Assembly: GCA_001296005.1 (NCBI GenBank)
Contig: LJHR01000037.1
Span: 118,478-182,477 of the forward strand
Direction of reading: 5' to 3'
Source: an alpha proteobacterium AAP38
Lineage (GTDB): Bacteria; Pseudomonadota; Alphaproteobacteria; Azospirillales; Azospirillaceae
Length of the DNA stretch: 64,000 bases
Part shown: piece after piece, positions 18,107 through 26,632 of the stretch
Layout of the letters: every line of letters starts with the position of its first letter
How positions within the stretch are numbered: position 1 is the first letter of the stretch
Made by a program: the position numbers and the translations under genes
The notes under the pieces: generated by a model
What the model was told of the DNA's origin: nothing
What the model saw: only the letters and a program-made list of their open reading frames with translations
Databases searched by the model: none

Positions 18107-18436
18107 ATGAAAAAGGAACTCTTGGCTCTGACGTTCGCCATCGCGCTGGGCGCAGCCCCGAGCATCGCTAACGCACAGAGCACTTCCGGCGCTGCGCCGG
18201 CGGCTGCTCCGACCGCCACCGGTTCCGCCGCTGGTGCGGGCGCCTCTGGCGTCGCCCTGGGTTCCCTGGGCACCGTTGCTGTTGTCGGCGCCGTCGCCGT
18301 TGCTGGCGTCGTGGCTGCCGCTTCCGGTGGTGGTGACGAAGAGCAGCCGGGTCCCGGCCCGGGTCCGGGTCCTGGCACCCAGACTACGCCGACCAGCACG
18401 AGCACCAGCACGCGCACGGCGACGTCGACCCGCTGA
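18107..18436 (+). CDS. YjbE/GfcA-like small secreted protein
   Basis: This 109-residue protein has a clear signal peptide (MKKELLALTFAIALGAAPSIANA, cleavage after ANA). An Ala/Gly-rich hydrophobic segment follows (about 45-73), then an acidic GGGDEE, five Pro-Gly pairs and a Ser/Thr-rich tail. The layout matches the small Thr-rich YjbE/GfcA proteins that begin yjbEFGH and gfc exopolysaccharide operons. GGGGAA precedes the ATG. The hydrophobic stretch could be a membrane anchor. A terminator follows, so it may be expressed apart from the export genes. Confidence 0.7.
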   Translation: MKKELLALTFAIALGAAPSIANAQSTSGAAPAAAPTATGSAAGAGASGVALGSLGTVAVVGAVAVAGVVAAASGGGDEEQPGPGPGPGPGTQTTPTSTSTSTRTATSTR

Positions 18437-18472
18437 TCGGGTCCGTACCAGCAGGCTGTGGGCTATAGAACT

Positions 18473-18504
18473 GGACCTCTGGATCGCTCCGGAGGTCCTT
18501 TTCT
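18473..18504 (+). terminator. Intrinsic terminator after the YjbE-like gene
   Basis: GGACCTC (18473-18479) pairs with GAGGTCC (18492-18498), followed by TTTTCTTG. It closes the single-gene unit and lies between convergent genes. Confidence 0.8.
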
Positions 18505-18578
18505 TGTTTGCGCAATTTGGGGCTGATCTGGCGGCACGACAGAACATCCCATGTCCTGCGGTGCCGAAAGGCTCCGGG

Positions 18579-19286
18579 TCACGCCGCCGGCTTGATGATC
18601 TCGATATTCACGGGTTCGGTGCGGTCGTGAATATGCTGCCGGGTTTTCCAGCAGAAGCCGGTCGCCGGCTCGATCCAGTAATCATTACTGAAGGGCTTCA
18701 TCCCCGTCATCACCACGTCCTCACGCAGGTGGGTCAGGGTGAAGTCGCGTTCCAGGATGGTGACATTTTCCGTGCCCAGGTCGCTGAACCGGCCTTTGAC
18801 CGCAACATCGAACAGGCCGGCGGCCTGTATGTCGACATGGCGGATATACTCCTTCCCGATCAGCGTGCGCAGATCGGGGATGGTGTCCTGGGGGAATGAC
18901 GTGCGCGACAGATCGCCGGGCAGCCCCACGGTCTGTATCAGGAAGGGGCCGCGCGTCACCAGCACCTGCCGCGTCTGGCTATAATAATAGAGCGCCCCAT
19001 TTCCGCCGATTTCACCCAGCACCATGAAGGCCTCACTGCTGTCCTCCAACCAAGCCAGGATTGAGGCATAGGGCAGGGCATCCGCCTGCGCCCGCGTCAC
19101 AGGTGCCTTGCCGCCAATGCCACCCACCGCCGCCACAGTTGCCCAGTACGGAGATTCAGTGTTACCCAGGTCTCCGCATGCCGTCAGGACAGTGGCTGGC
19201 AGCAGCGTGGTGGCGATCGCGCCCAGGCATTGGCGACGGTTCAGCAGTGTCGCGTGGCCTTTGGAATCGCTTTTGGGAAGTGTCAT
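18579..19286 (-). CDS. YjbF/GfcB-type capsule lipoprotein
   Basis: This 235-residue lipoprotein has an N-terminal NRRQCLG resembling a twin-arginine motif, a hydrophobic core and the lipobox LTAC with Cys37. The body matches the YjbF/group-4 capsule lipoprotein family: YYSQTRQVLVTRGPFLIQTVGLPGDL, then a barrel-like ERDFTLTHL and the C-terminal GFCWKTRQHI. The family works with YjbG/YjbH in capsule export across the outer membrane. It lies on the strand opposite the export genes: its ATG (19284-19286) overlaps the possible ATG of the SLBB gene at 19285. No clear ribosome binding site is seen. Confidence 0.8.
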   Translation of the reverse strand: MTLPKSDSKGHATLLNRRQCLGAIATTLLPATVLTACGDLGNTESPYWATVAAVGGIGGKAPVTRAQADALPYASILAWLEDSSEAFMVLGEIGGNGALYYYSQTRQVLVTRGPFLIQTVGLPGDLSRTSFPQDTIPDLRTLIGKEYIRHVDIQAAGLFDVAVKGRFSDLGTENVTILERDFTLTHLREDVVMTGMKPFSNDYWIEPATGFCWKTRQHIHDRTEPVNIEIIKPAA

Positions 19287-19296
19287 GGAGAACTCG

Positions 19297-22245
19297 ATGC
19301 GTCGTGTGTTCAAGGGCGCCGTCAGTGGGCGGCACTTGCAGGTCGGTCTAGCATGTGCCGCCCTGCTTGTCAGTGCTGTGATGCCCGCCGCTGCCCAGAC
19401 CATCGAGTTGCCGGATGGGGCCATCGACCTTCGAAACCTGCAGAGCCAGTTCGGCCAGCGTGGCAACACGCCGCAAAATGCCAGCAGCCAGCTGGACCGG
19501 TCCCGCACAGGTGCCGGGGGCGTCGACAATTACCTCAACATGCCGTCCGGCCAGACGCAGTTCGATGCGCGCGACCCGATGGACCCCGCCTTCGCGGAAA
19601 ATGCGGAAATGCGGCGCCCCTCGCCGCTTGAGCGGCAATATAGCCAGCGCGCGGGCAAGCGCCTGGAACAGTTTGGCTATGACCTGCGCAACGAGCGCCG
19701 CCTGACCTCCACGGCCCTGCTGAACGGGTCGGTGCCGGATGATTATGTCCTGGGCATCGGCGATGAGCTGGTTGTGACATTGCGCGGTCAGGTCAACAGC
19801 ACGACCAGCGTGCGGGTGGACCGTGAGGGGCGCATCGTGCTGCCCAACATGGTCCCCGTGGCTGCCGCCGGTCGCCGCTTCGGTGAATTCCGCGAGGATT
19901 TGACGGCCCAGGCCCAGTCCGCCTTTATCCAGACCAACGTTTTTGTTTCGGTCGGCTCCGTGCGCTCGATCGGCGTTCTGGTGACCGGCGAGGTCCGCGC
20001 GCCGGGCCGTTACACGCTGACCAGCTTCTCCAGCCTTGTCGATGCCCTGTCGCAGGCCGACGGCATTCAGAAGTCGGGATCGCTGCGTGCGCTGAAGATC
20101 CTGCGCGCCAACACCACCATCGCGGTCGACCTGTATGATGTGCTGCTGGGCAGCCGTACGCTGAATGATCTGCGGCTTCAGGACGGGGACCAGATCGTGG
20201 TGCCCGCCATCGGGGAAACCGTGGCGGTGCAGGGCGATGTGGTGCGCCCCGGCATTTACGAGCTGAAATCCAATGAGGCCGGCCTGTCGGCCGTGCTGGC
20301 ACTGGCCGGCGGGCCGCAGCGTGCGCGCGGCAACCGTATTGATGTTCTGCGGCTGGATAAGTCGGGCCGCAATCAGGTGATCCGCAACGCCGCCGGCGGG
20401 GCCAAGGTGTTGGCCGGCGATATCGTGTCGGTGGAGCTGCCGCGCGATGCCTTCGCTCTGGAAGGAGCGGCGGAAATGCCGGGCAGCCGTGGCTTGGCAC
20501 AGGCCAAGACGCTGCGCGATGTCCTGAACGAGCCGTATGTTCTGTCGGCCAATCCCTATCTGCCCCTGGCCGTCATCGATACCGAGGACCCGGCCACGCG
20601 GCAGCGCCGCTATGTGCCGGTTGACCTGCAGCGCGTCATGGATGGTTCCATGAATGTCTCGCTGCGCGAACGGGACCGCGTCATCGTGCTGAGCCAGGCG
20701 GATGTCCGCTATCTGGGTTCGGCTGACGTGCAGGCCGTCCTGCGCGGGGAACAGCCGCCCAGCGTGAAGCTGGCCGTGGATCGCACCATCACGGGCGAGA
20801 AGCTGGCCATGGCCGGTGCTGCCCCCCTACCGTCCAGCGAAACCAGCAGCCGCCAGGCCGGTCAGCGTACCCAGACCCGCCGCGCCAATGAGGCGACTGC
20901 GGGCACGGGTTTTGATGCCTATGAGGCTTATCAGCAGGATCGCGACCGCCAGCAGGTCGCTCCGCGGGATGACTTCCAGGATGGGCGCGAAAACGATGGC
21001 ACGGGCCGCCCGCGCCGCCTGATCGGGACCTATCAGGATCCGACCAATCCCGCTGGTGTCCGTCTGGTCGAATCCGATGTGGAATGTGGTGGCCTTCAGA
21101 CCCTGGCCTCGCTGGCCTCGGAAGGTTTGCAGCAGCGTTACGCGGTGGCGATGCGTACCGGTTCCCGGCAACTGGCGGATACGTCGGTGATCGACATCCG
21201 CTCCTGCCCGCGCATTTTCCACCGTCATCCCGACCTGCTGCCTTTCCTGCTGGAATACGCCATCTCCATTGAGGGTGAGGTGCGTTTCCCCGGCGTCTAT
21301 CCCGTCGTGCCGGGCGCCAAGGCCGATACGGTGCTGAAGGCCGTGGGGGGCGTGACCCTGGATGCCGATTCCGACGCCGTGGAAATGACCAATGTCCAGG
21401 GCGAGCGTACGAGCGACATGAGCCTGCGTCAGCTGAACCAGTCCACGTTGAATCCCGGCGATGTGGTCCGCATTGCGGCCCGCGTGGCCAAGCGCGAGGT
21501 CGGCGTGGTCAAGGTGGCCGGCGAGGTCATGCGTCCTGGTCGCTACGATATCAAGCGTGGCGAGCGTCTTTCCGACCTGCTGCGCCGTGTGGACGGCCTG
21601 ACGCCGGAGGCCTTCCCCTATGGCGCCGTTTTCACGCGTGAACGTGTCCGTGACGCGGAGGAGGCTGGCTTCCGCCGGGCGGCCTTGGAACTGGAACAGT
21701 CCATCCCCAGCGTTATGGCCAGCGCGTCCGGTCAGGAAGCCGAACAGGCTCGTCAGGCACTGCCCTTCCTGCAAAGCCTGGTGAACAGCCTGAAGAGCGC
21801 GCGCGCCGTGGGCCGTGTCGTGGTTGAGGTTGACCCGACGGTACTGGCCGCACGTCCGGAACTGGATTTCGTGCTGGAGCCGGGTGACGTTCTGACGATC
21901 CCCAAGCGCCCTTCGCACGTGACCGTGTCGGGTGAGGTGCTGAATGCCGGTTCCGTGATGTTCAGAAGCGGTAAATCGGCCCGTGACTATATCAAGATGG
22001 CCGGTGGTATCACCTCGGCGGCGGAAGAGTCCGATGCGTTCGTGATCTACCCCAACGGCGAGTCCGAGCCGCTGAGCCTGGGTCGCTTCAGCGATGGCAG
22101 CGTGCCGATCCCGCCGGGTTCTACCATCGTGATCCCGCGTGACCCGCAGCCGTTCAACTTCCTGACAATGACCCGCACGGTCGTGGGCCTGTTGAGCGAC
22201 CTGGCCCTGTCGGCGGCCTCGCTGGCCGTGATTTCCCGGAACTGA
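19297..22245 (+). CDS. SLBB-domain polysaccharide export protein (OPX, Wza-like)
   Basis: This 982-residue outer-membrane export protein has a signal peptide ending PAAAQ. The export domain shows YVLGIGDELVVTLRG and VRVDREGRIVLPN. About five SLBB repeats follow, marked by VTGEVRAPGRYTL, VQGDVVRPGIYEL, IEGEVRFPGVYPV, VAGEVMRPGRYDI and VSGEVLNAGSV. A hydrophobic C-terminal helix (TRTVVGLLSDLALSAASLAVIS) could form the outer-membrane pore as in Wza. It is far longer than Wza (about 380 residues), perhaps because it includes a GfcC/YjbG-like part. GGAG at 19287 supports this start; ATG 19285 is the alternative. YjbH and Wzz-like genes follow directly. Confidence 0.9.
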   Translation: MRRVFKGAVSGRHLQVGLACAALLVSAVMPAAAQTIELPDGAIDLRNLQSQFGQRGNTPQNASSQLDRSRTGAGGVDNYLNMPSGQTQFDARDPMDPAFAENAEMRRPSPLERQYSQRAGKRLEQFGYDLRNERRLTSTALLNGSVPDDYVLGIGDELVVTLRGQVNSTTSVRVDREGRIVLPNMVPVAAAGRRFGEFREDLTAQAQSAFIQTNVFVSVGSVRSIGVLVTGEVRAPGRYTLTSFSSLVDALSQADGIQKSGSLRALKILRANTTIAVDLYDVLLGSRTLNDLRLQDGDQIVVPAIGETVAVQGDVVRPGIYELKSNEAGLSAVLALAGGPQRARGNRIDVLRLDKSGRNQVIRNAAGGAKVLAGDIVSVELPRDAFALEGAAEMPGSRGLAQAKTLRDVLNEPYVLSANPYLPLAVIDTEDPATRQRRYVPVDLQRVMDGSMNVSLRERDRVIVLSQADVRYLGSADVQAVLRGEQPPSVKLAVDRTITGEKLAMAGAAPLPSSETSSRQAGQRTQTRRANEATAGTGFDAYEAYQQDRDRQQVAPRDDFQDGRENDGTGRPRRLIGTYQDPTNPAGVRLVESDVECGGLQTLASLASEGLQQRYAVAMRTGSRQLADTSVIDIRSCPRIFHRHPDLLPFLLEYAISIEGEVRFPGVYPVVPGAKADTVLKAVGGVTLDADSDAVEMTNVQGERTSDMSLRQLNQSTLNPGDVVRIAARVAKREVGVVKVAGEVMRPGRYDIKRGERLSDLLRRVDGLTPEAFPYGAVFTRERVRDAEEAGFRRAALELEQSIPSVMASASGQEAEQARQALPFLQSLVNSLKSARAVGRVVVEVDPTVLAARPELDFVLEPGDVLTIPKRPSHVTVSGEVLNAGSVMFRSGKSARDYIKMAGGITSAAEESDAFVIYPNGESEPLSLGRFSDGSVPIPPGSTIVIPRDPQPFNFLTMTRTVVGLLSDLALSAASLAVISRN

Positions 22246-22257
22246 GGCGGATAGATC

Positions 22258-24783
22258 GTGACCATGTTCCGCTTCGGCAGGACGGCAACCGCCGCCATCG
22301 CGCTTCTGGCGATGGCGGCCCCGGTCGCCGCCCAGGAGAACAATCCCTTCCTGCCCTGGCGGCCACCGGAGACGGTGAACGATTTCGGCGGCACGGGCCT
22401 GATCCAGACGCCCGTTGCACGGGCAGCACCCGATGGTCAGGCCTATGCAGGCTTCACCTATGTCTGGCCCTATTCGCGCTATTTCATCACGGTGCAGGGG
22501 CTGCCCTGGTTGGAAGCCACCCTGCGCTATACCAGCGTCGCCAACCGCTATTACGGGCCGGAGGATTTCTCCGGGTTGCAGTCCTACAAGGACCGCGGCA
22601 TCGACGTGAAGGTGCGGCTGGTCGAAGGCGATGCTACTTGGCCGAACGTCGCCGTCGGCATGCGCGATATTGCCGGCACCGGTCTTTTCGGTTCCGAATA
22701 TATCGTTGCGGATCAAAGCTTCGGTGACTTTGACCTGTCCCTGGGTATGGGCTGGGGCAATATGGGCACCCAGAACAAGTTCAGCAATCCGCTGGGCCTG
22801 ATCTCCAAGAAGTTCAAGACACGCCCCACCGGCTTCACAGAGGGCGGTGGCGCCCTCTCGACGGACTTTTTCCGGGGACCCGTCTCGCTTTTCGGCGGTG
22901 TTGCCTGGCAAACCCCGCTGGAAGGCCTTCGCCTGAAGCTGGAATATGACCCGAACGACTATCAGAGCGAGCCGCTGGACAATGACCTGAAACAGTCCAT
23001 CCCCATCAATATCGGCTTTGATTACAAGCCGTGGGATTGGTTGCAGGTCGGTGCTGCATTGGAGCGTGGCAACCGCGCCATGCTTCGTTTCGTAACAACA
23101 ACGAATTTCCACAAGGCAAAGGGGCCGGGCAAGATCGACGCGCCCCCGCCCCCGTTGATGCCCACGGCCCCTGCCGCCACCCCCACGGCGGCGCCTGCTG
23201 CCGTGACCGATGCGCCGCGTTCTGCTTCCGCGCCGGCGGATGATGTGCGGACGGGCCTGGGCCGGCAGGCCGCACTGGATGGTCTGGCGCTTCAGCATTT
23301 TGCCCGCATGGCCGGTGAGATTCATATCACGGTGGCGGGAACGCCCGCGCGTGACAGCGTGGCCGTATCCTATGATCTGGCCCGCCGCGCGGCGGAACTG
23401 GCGCCCGATTTCACGGGCCGCATCCAGGTGACGCGGGTTGAATATAACCTGCCCTGGATGGTGACCAGTTTTGAGGCCGACAGCCTGCGCCGGGACGCGG
23501 GCTTGCGCGTTACCAGCCCCGCCCCTGTCCCCGCCCTCTATCCCGTCCCGCCCGTCACGGGCAAGGCACCGGATGAGACGGTGCGCAAGGAACTGTCGGC
23601 GCAGCTGCAGAAGCAGGGCTTCTTCTTGTCAGCGGTCGATTACAAGGCCCCGAAGGTCACCCTGTTCCTTGGCAATGGCCGCTATCGGCAGGTGCCGAAG
23701 GCCATCGGGCGTGCGGCCCGCACCGCCGCTGCCGTCCTGCCGCCGGAATATCAGGAGATCGAGATCATCTTCGTGGACAATGGCATCGAGATGCTGTCGG
23801 CCACGATGTTCCGGGTCGATCTGGAACGCGCCTTGTCCCCCTATGGCGGCTCCATTGAGGAAGCCTGGATGCGCACCCGCATCGAACGGCCCTCCGCCAA
23901 GGCCGAGGATGCCAGCCATCCCGAGGACGTGGAATATCCCGGCGTCGGCTGGAACATCCGTCCGGCCCTGCGTCAGACCCTGGGTCGCCCCGAAAGCTTC
24001 ATCCTGTATCAGGCCTGGGTGCGTCTGAACGGCACGCTGGTCCTGGCACCGGGCCTGAACCTTGCCGGCGGGTTGGGCATCGATGTGTCGAACAATTTCG
24101 ACAAGATGCGCATCCCGTCTGACAGCCTGCTGCCGCGTGTCCGGTCCGACATCAAGGAGTACCTGCAACAGGGTACGACCGCGATGACCTATCTCCAGGC
24201 CGACTATACGCGGGAGATCGGGACCGACACCTATGCCCGCGTCTATGGCGGCTATCTGGAAGAAATGTTCGGCGGCGTGGGCAGCGAGGTCCTGTACAAG
24301 CCGTTCGGCAAGGAATGGGCCATCGGGCTGGACGTGGCCTGGGCCAAGCAGCGTGACTATGACCAGTGGTTCAAGTTCCGCCCCTATGATGTCGTGACCG
24401 GTCACCTGACCGCCTACTACCATTATGAACCGCTGGGCGTTGATGCCAGCGTCAAGGTGGGCCGCTATCTGGCGGGGGACGAGGGGGGCACGTTGGAGCT
24501 TTCGCGCACCTTCGACAGCGGCATCACGGTCGGTGCCTTTGCCACTTTCACCAATGTTTCCGCCAAGCAGTTTGGCGAGGGACGGTTCGACAAGGGCATT
24601 TACTTCGTCATCCCGCTGGACAATCTCTATGTGAAGTCCACCCGTGGCAGCCTGGGTTGGCTGTGGCGTCCCTTGACGCGTGACGGTGGTCAGACGCTGA
24701 GCAGCCGCCGGCCCCTGATCGGCCAGGTGAATACGGCCGATGGCGCCGCTCTGCGGCGCAACTGGAACCTGTTGATGGATTGA
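22258..24783 (+). CDS. yjbH: YjbH/GfcD-type outer membrane protein
   Basis: This 841-residue protein of the YjbH (GfcD) family is a predicted outer-membrane beta-barrel used in capsule export. After a signal peptide (ending PVAAQ) comes the family's DFGGTGLIQTPVARAAPDG start and aromatic alternating strands (YAGFTYVWPYSRYF, ATLRYTSVANRYYG). A Pro/Ala-rich linker near 297-330 separates the N-terminal barrel from a soluble alpha/beta part. A second barrel region (DYTREIGTDTYARVYGGYLEEMFGGVG) follows. It begins 12 nt after the OPX gene, so the two are coupled. GTG 22258 or ATG 22264 may start translation. Confidence 0.88.
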   Translation: MTMFRFGRTATAAIALLAMAAPVAAQENNPFLPWRPPETVNDFGGTGLIQTPVARAAPDGQAYAGFTYVWPYSRYFITVQGLPWLEATLRYTSVANRYYGPEDFSGLQSYKDRGIDVKVRLVEGDATWPNVAVGMRDIAGTGLFGSEYIVADQSFGDFDLSLGMGWGNMGTQNKFSNPLGLISKKFKTRPTGFTEGGGALSTDFFRGPVSLFGGVAWQTPLEGLRLKLEYDPNDYQSEPLDNDLKQSIPINIGFDYKPWDWLQVGAALERGNRAMLRFVTTTNFHKAKGPGKIDAPPPPLMPTAPAATPTAAPAAVTDAPRSASAPADDVRTGLGRQAALDGLALQHFARMAGEIHITVAGTPARDSVAVSYDLARRAAELAPDFTGRIQVTRVEYNLPWMVTSFEADSLRRDAGLRVTSPAPVPALYPVPPVTGKAPDETVRKELSAQLQKQGFFLSAVDYKAPKVTLFLGNGRYRQVPKAIGRAARTAAAVLPPEYQEIEIIFVDNGIEMLSATMFRVDLERALSPYGGSIEEAWMRTRIERPSAKAEDASHPEDVEYPGVGWNIRPALRQTLGRPESFILYQAWVRLNGTLVLAPGLNLAGGLGIDVSNNFDKMRIPSDSLLPRVRSDIKEYLQQGTTAMTYLQADYTREIGTDTYARVYGGYLEEMFGGVGSEVLYKPFGKEWAIGLDVAWAKQRDYDQWFKFRPYDVVTGHLTAYYHYEPLGVDASVKVGRYLAGDEGGTLELSRTFDSGITVGAFATFTNVSAKQFGEGRFDKGIYFVIPLDNLYVKSTRGSLGWLWRPLTRDGGQTLSSRRPLIGQVNTADGAALRRNWNLLMD

Positions 24784-24821
24784 TGGCGCCGCCTGACAGC
24801 AACCTGGCAAGGATTTGATAA

Positions 24822-25721
24822 ATGGATTTCACCATCTATGACATTATCCGGTTCTACCGGCGCCGTTCCAGGCTGCTGCTGACCTTGTTCGTCGGCATTT
24901 TCCTGGTGACTGTTTCCATTTTTCTGCTGTCGACCAAGCAGTATCAGGCCTCCCTGGAAATGCTGCCGCCCGACACGCGGATGGACGGGTTGAGCGCCGC
25001 CACGGGTGGGTCCCTGGCCCAGGCACTGATGGGCGGCGGCAGCACCAATCCGGACTTTGCCAATTTCCTGGCCTCAATGGGGTCGATCCAACTGGCCGAA
25101 CGGCTGCTGACCGAACCGAAGATCGCGCAGACGGTCTTCATCGACCGCTGGGATGCCGAACAGAAGCGGTGGAAGCCGTCTTCCTCACCGGTGGCACTGG
25201 CGGGGCGCGTCCTGCGCTTCGTCTTCGGGATGAAGGCGGCGGAGGCGCCGACCCCGTTCGAGATGCGGGCCTTTGTCCTGTCCAGCCTGGATGTCTCCAA
25301 AAATTCCGATAGCCGGTCGACACGCCTGTCCTTCCGTCATTACGATCCGGCCTTCGCGCGGCTGTTCCTGTCACAGGTGATCCGCGAGCAGGACGAGATC
25401 CTGCGCAAGCAGAAGCTTTCGGTCTATGAGAAGGAAAATGCGGCCCTGCGCGAACGCTTCAATGGCGAGCAGAGCCGGGGCGTTCAGGAATATATGATCC
25501 GCTGGATATCGGAGAATGAAAGCAAGATCGTGAAGGCGGAGAGTGCTGAGTACTTCTCCTTCCAGGTGCTGGACCCGATCAGCGTGACGGTGGAGCCGGT
25601 GAGCCCGCAACCGCTGCTGTCGGTGGTGATCAGCTTCATCGCCGCCCTGCTGGGCAGCCTGTTCATCCTGGCGATCATCGGCTTTGCCCGGCTTCTGGCG
25701 CGGGCATCGGCGGCGTCATGA
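24822..25721 (+). CDS. Wzz-like polysaccharide chain-length regulator
   Basis: This 299-residue protein is a polysaccharide co-polymerase. It has a short cytoplasmic N-terminus (MDFTIYDIIRFYRRR), TM1 at about 18-38, a long periplasmic helical domain with a coiled-coil-like middle (REQDEILRKQKLSVYEKENAALRERFN), a Pro-containing PVSPQPLLS, and TM2 near the C-terminus. There is no fused tyrosine kinase, so it is Wzz-type rather than Wzc-type. It sets chain length with the Wzy-like protein encoded two genes on. It overlaps the following glycosyltransferase gene by 4 nt. Confidence 0.85.
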   Translation: MDFTIYDIIRFYRRRSRLLLTLFVGIFLVTVSIFLLSTKQYQASLEMLPPDTRMDGLSAATGGSLAQALMGGGSTNPDFANFLASMGSIQLAERLLTEPKIAQTVFIDRWDAEQKRWKPSSSPVALAGRVLRFVFGMKAAEAPTPFEMRAFVLSSLDVSKNSDSRSTRLSFRHYDPAFARLFLSQVIREQDEILRKQKLSVYEKENAALRERFNGEQSRGVQEYMIRWISENESKIVKAESAEYFSFQVLDPISVTVEPVSPQPLLSVVISFIAALLGSLFILAIIGFARLLARASAAS

Positions 25722-26632
25722 GCAGCGGGCCGCAGATGTCGGCCTTGACCCGCGTCGGCTTCATCGTGCCCGCGGTGGAGGGGGAAGGGGACCTTCTGGT
25801 GGATTGCGTCGGCAATCTGCTGACGGAATTGTCCTTGTTGGCGCATCTCTCCGCATTGATCGTCGTCTGCTGGCAGTCCGCCGATGGCGTGGCACCGGTT
25901 CTGCCCGACGATCCGCGCATCCGGCTTCTGACGCTGGACCGCATCGGGGCATCGGCGGCCCGCAACCGGGGCCTGGATGCGGCGCTGGGTCTTGTGGATG
26001 CCGTCATGTTCACGGATGTCTCCGTGCGGCCTGACGCTGCTTTCCTTGCGGCGGCGGTTTCGGCCTTGCGCGACGCGCCGATGGTCAGCGCGCCGGTTTG
26101 TTTCGCAAGCGAACCGGTTACCGGCGGCAGCGACCAACTGCACCCTGTGCGGGCAGGATTCGTGGTTTTCCGCGGCTTCATCTGGTCCAGCCTGTTTCGG
26201 GCCGACGCTCTGACCGGTCTTCGTTTCGATGAAACGATCGGTCCCGGCACCACATCCCCGCATCAGTCGGGGGAGGATGCCCGCCTGCTGCATCGGATCG
26301 TCACCCGCCTCGGCCTGACCCGCATTCCCTATTTGCCGGGCCGCCCCGTGCGGCGCCTGCCCCGGCCTGATCTGGCGGCCAAGGAATGGCGCTATGCCCT
26401 GGGGCAGGGCTATCTGGTGGGTCAGTATCTGCGGTATCCGACGTCGGATGACCGCCCCTATTTCCTGTTCCGGGCGGTGTTGTTCCTGGGACGCAGCGTC
26501 CTGCTGCTGCTGCGGGGCCGCGATGGCCGTGCCCTGGGTTGCCGCCGCATCGGTGCCTTCCTGTCGGGGCTTGGGGGGCGCGATTCCACGGCCCCCGTCC
26601 TGCGCCCTGGTCCCGTCGGGGGTGGGCGATGA
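25718..26632 (+). CDS. Glycosyltransferase family 2-like protein
   Basis: This 304-residue protein has a GT-A-like fold. VGFIVPAVEGEG begins the first strand, GASAARNRGLDAA is the nucleotide-sugar binding helix, and a DVSVRP motif takes the place of the DXD sequence, as in degenerate GT2 proteins. The acidic FDE and GEDARLLHRI resemble the catalytic-base ED motif. It overlaps both neighbours (ATGA at each junction), so it sits inside the capsule operon and should add a sugar to the repeat unit. Acceptor and donor cannot be inferred. Confidence 0.75.
   Translation: MSSGPQMSALTRVGFIVPAVEGEGDLLVDCVGNLLTELSLLAHLSALIVVCWQSADGVAPVLPDDPRIRLLTLDRIGASAARNRGLDAALGLVDAVMFTDVSVRPDAAFLAAAVSALRDAPMVSAPVCFASEPVTGGSDQLHPVRAGFVVFRGFIWSSLFRADALTGLRFDETIGPGTTSPHQSGEDARLLHRIVTRLGLTRIPYLPGRPVRRLPRPDLAAKEWRYALGQGYLVGQYLRYPTSDDRPYFLFRAVLFLGRSVLLLLRGRDGRALGCRRIGAFLSGLGGRDSTAPVLRPGPVGGGR

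Noticed and set aside
20827..23325. 832-codon minus-strand frame over the OPX and YjbH genes
   Set aside because: Composition (His/Gly/Gln/Arg) is typical of GC-rich shadows; opposite strand encodes clear family proteins.
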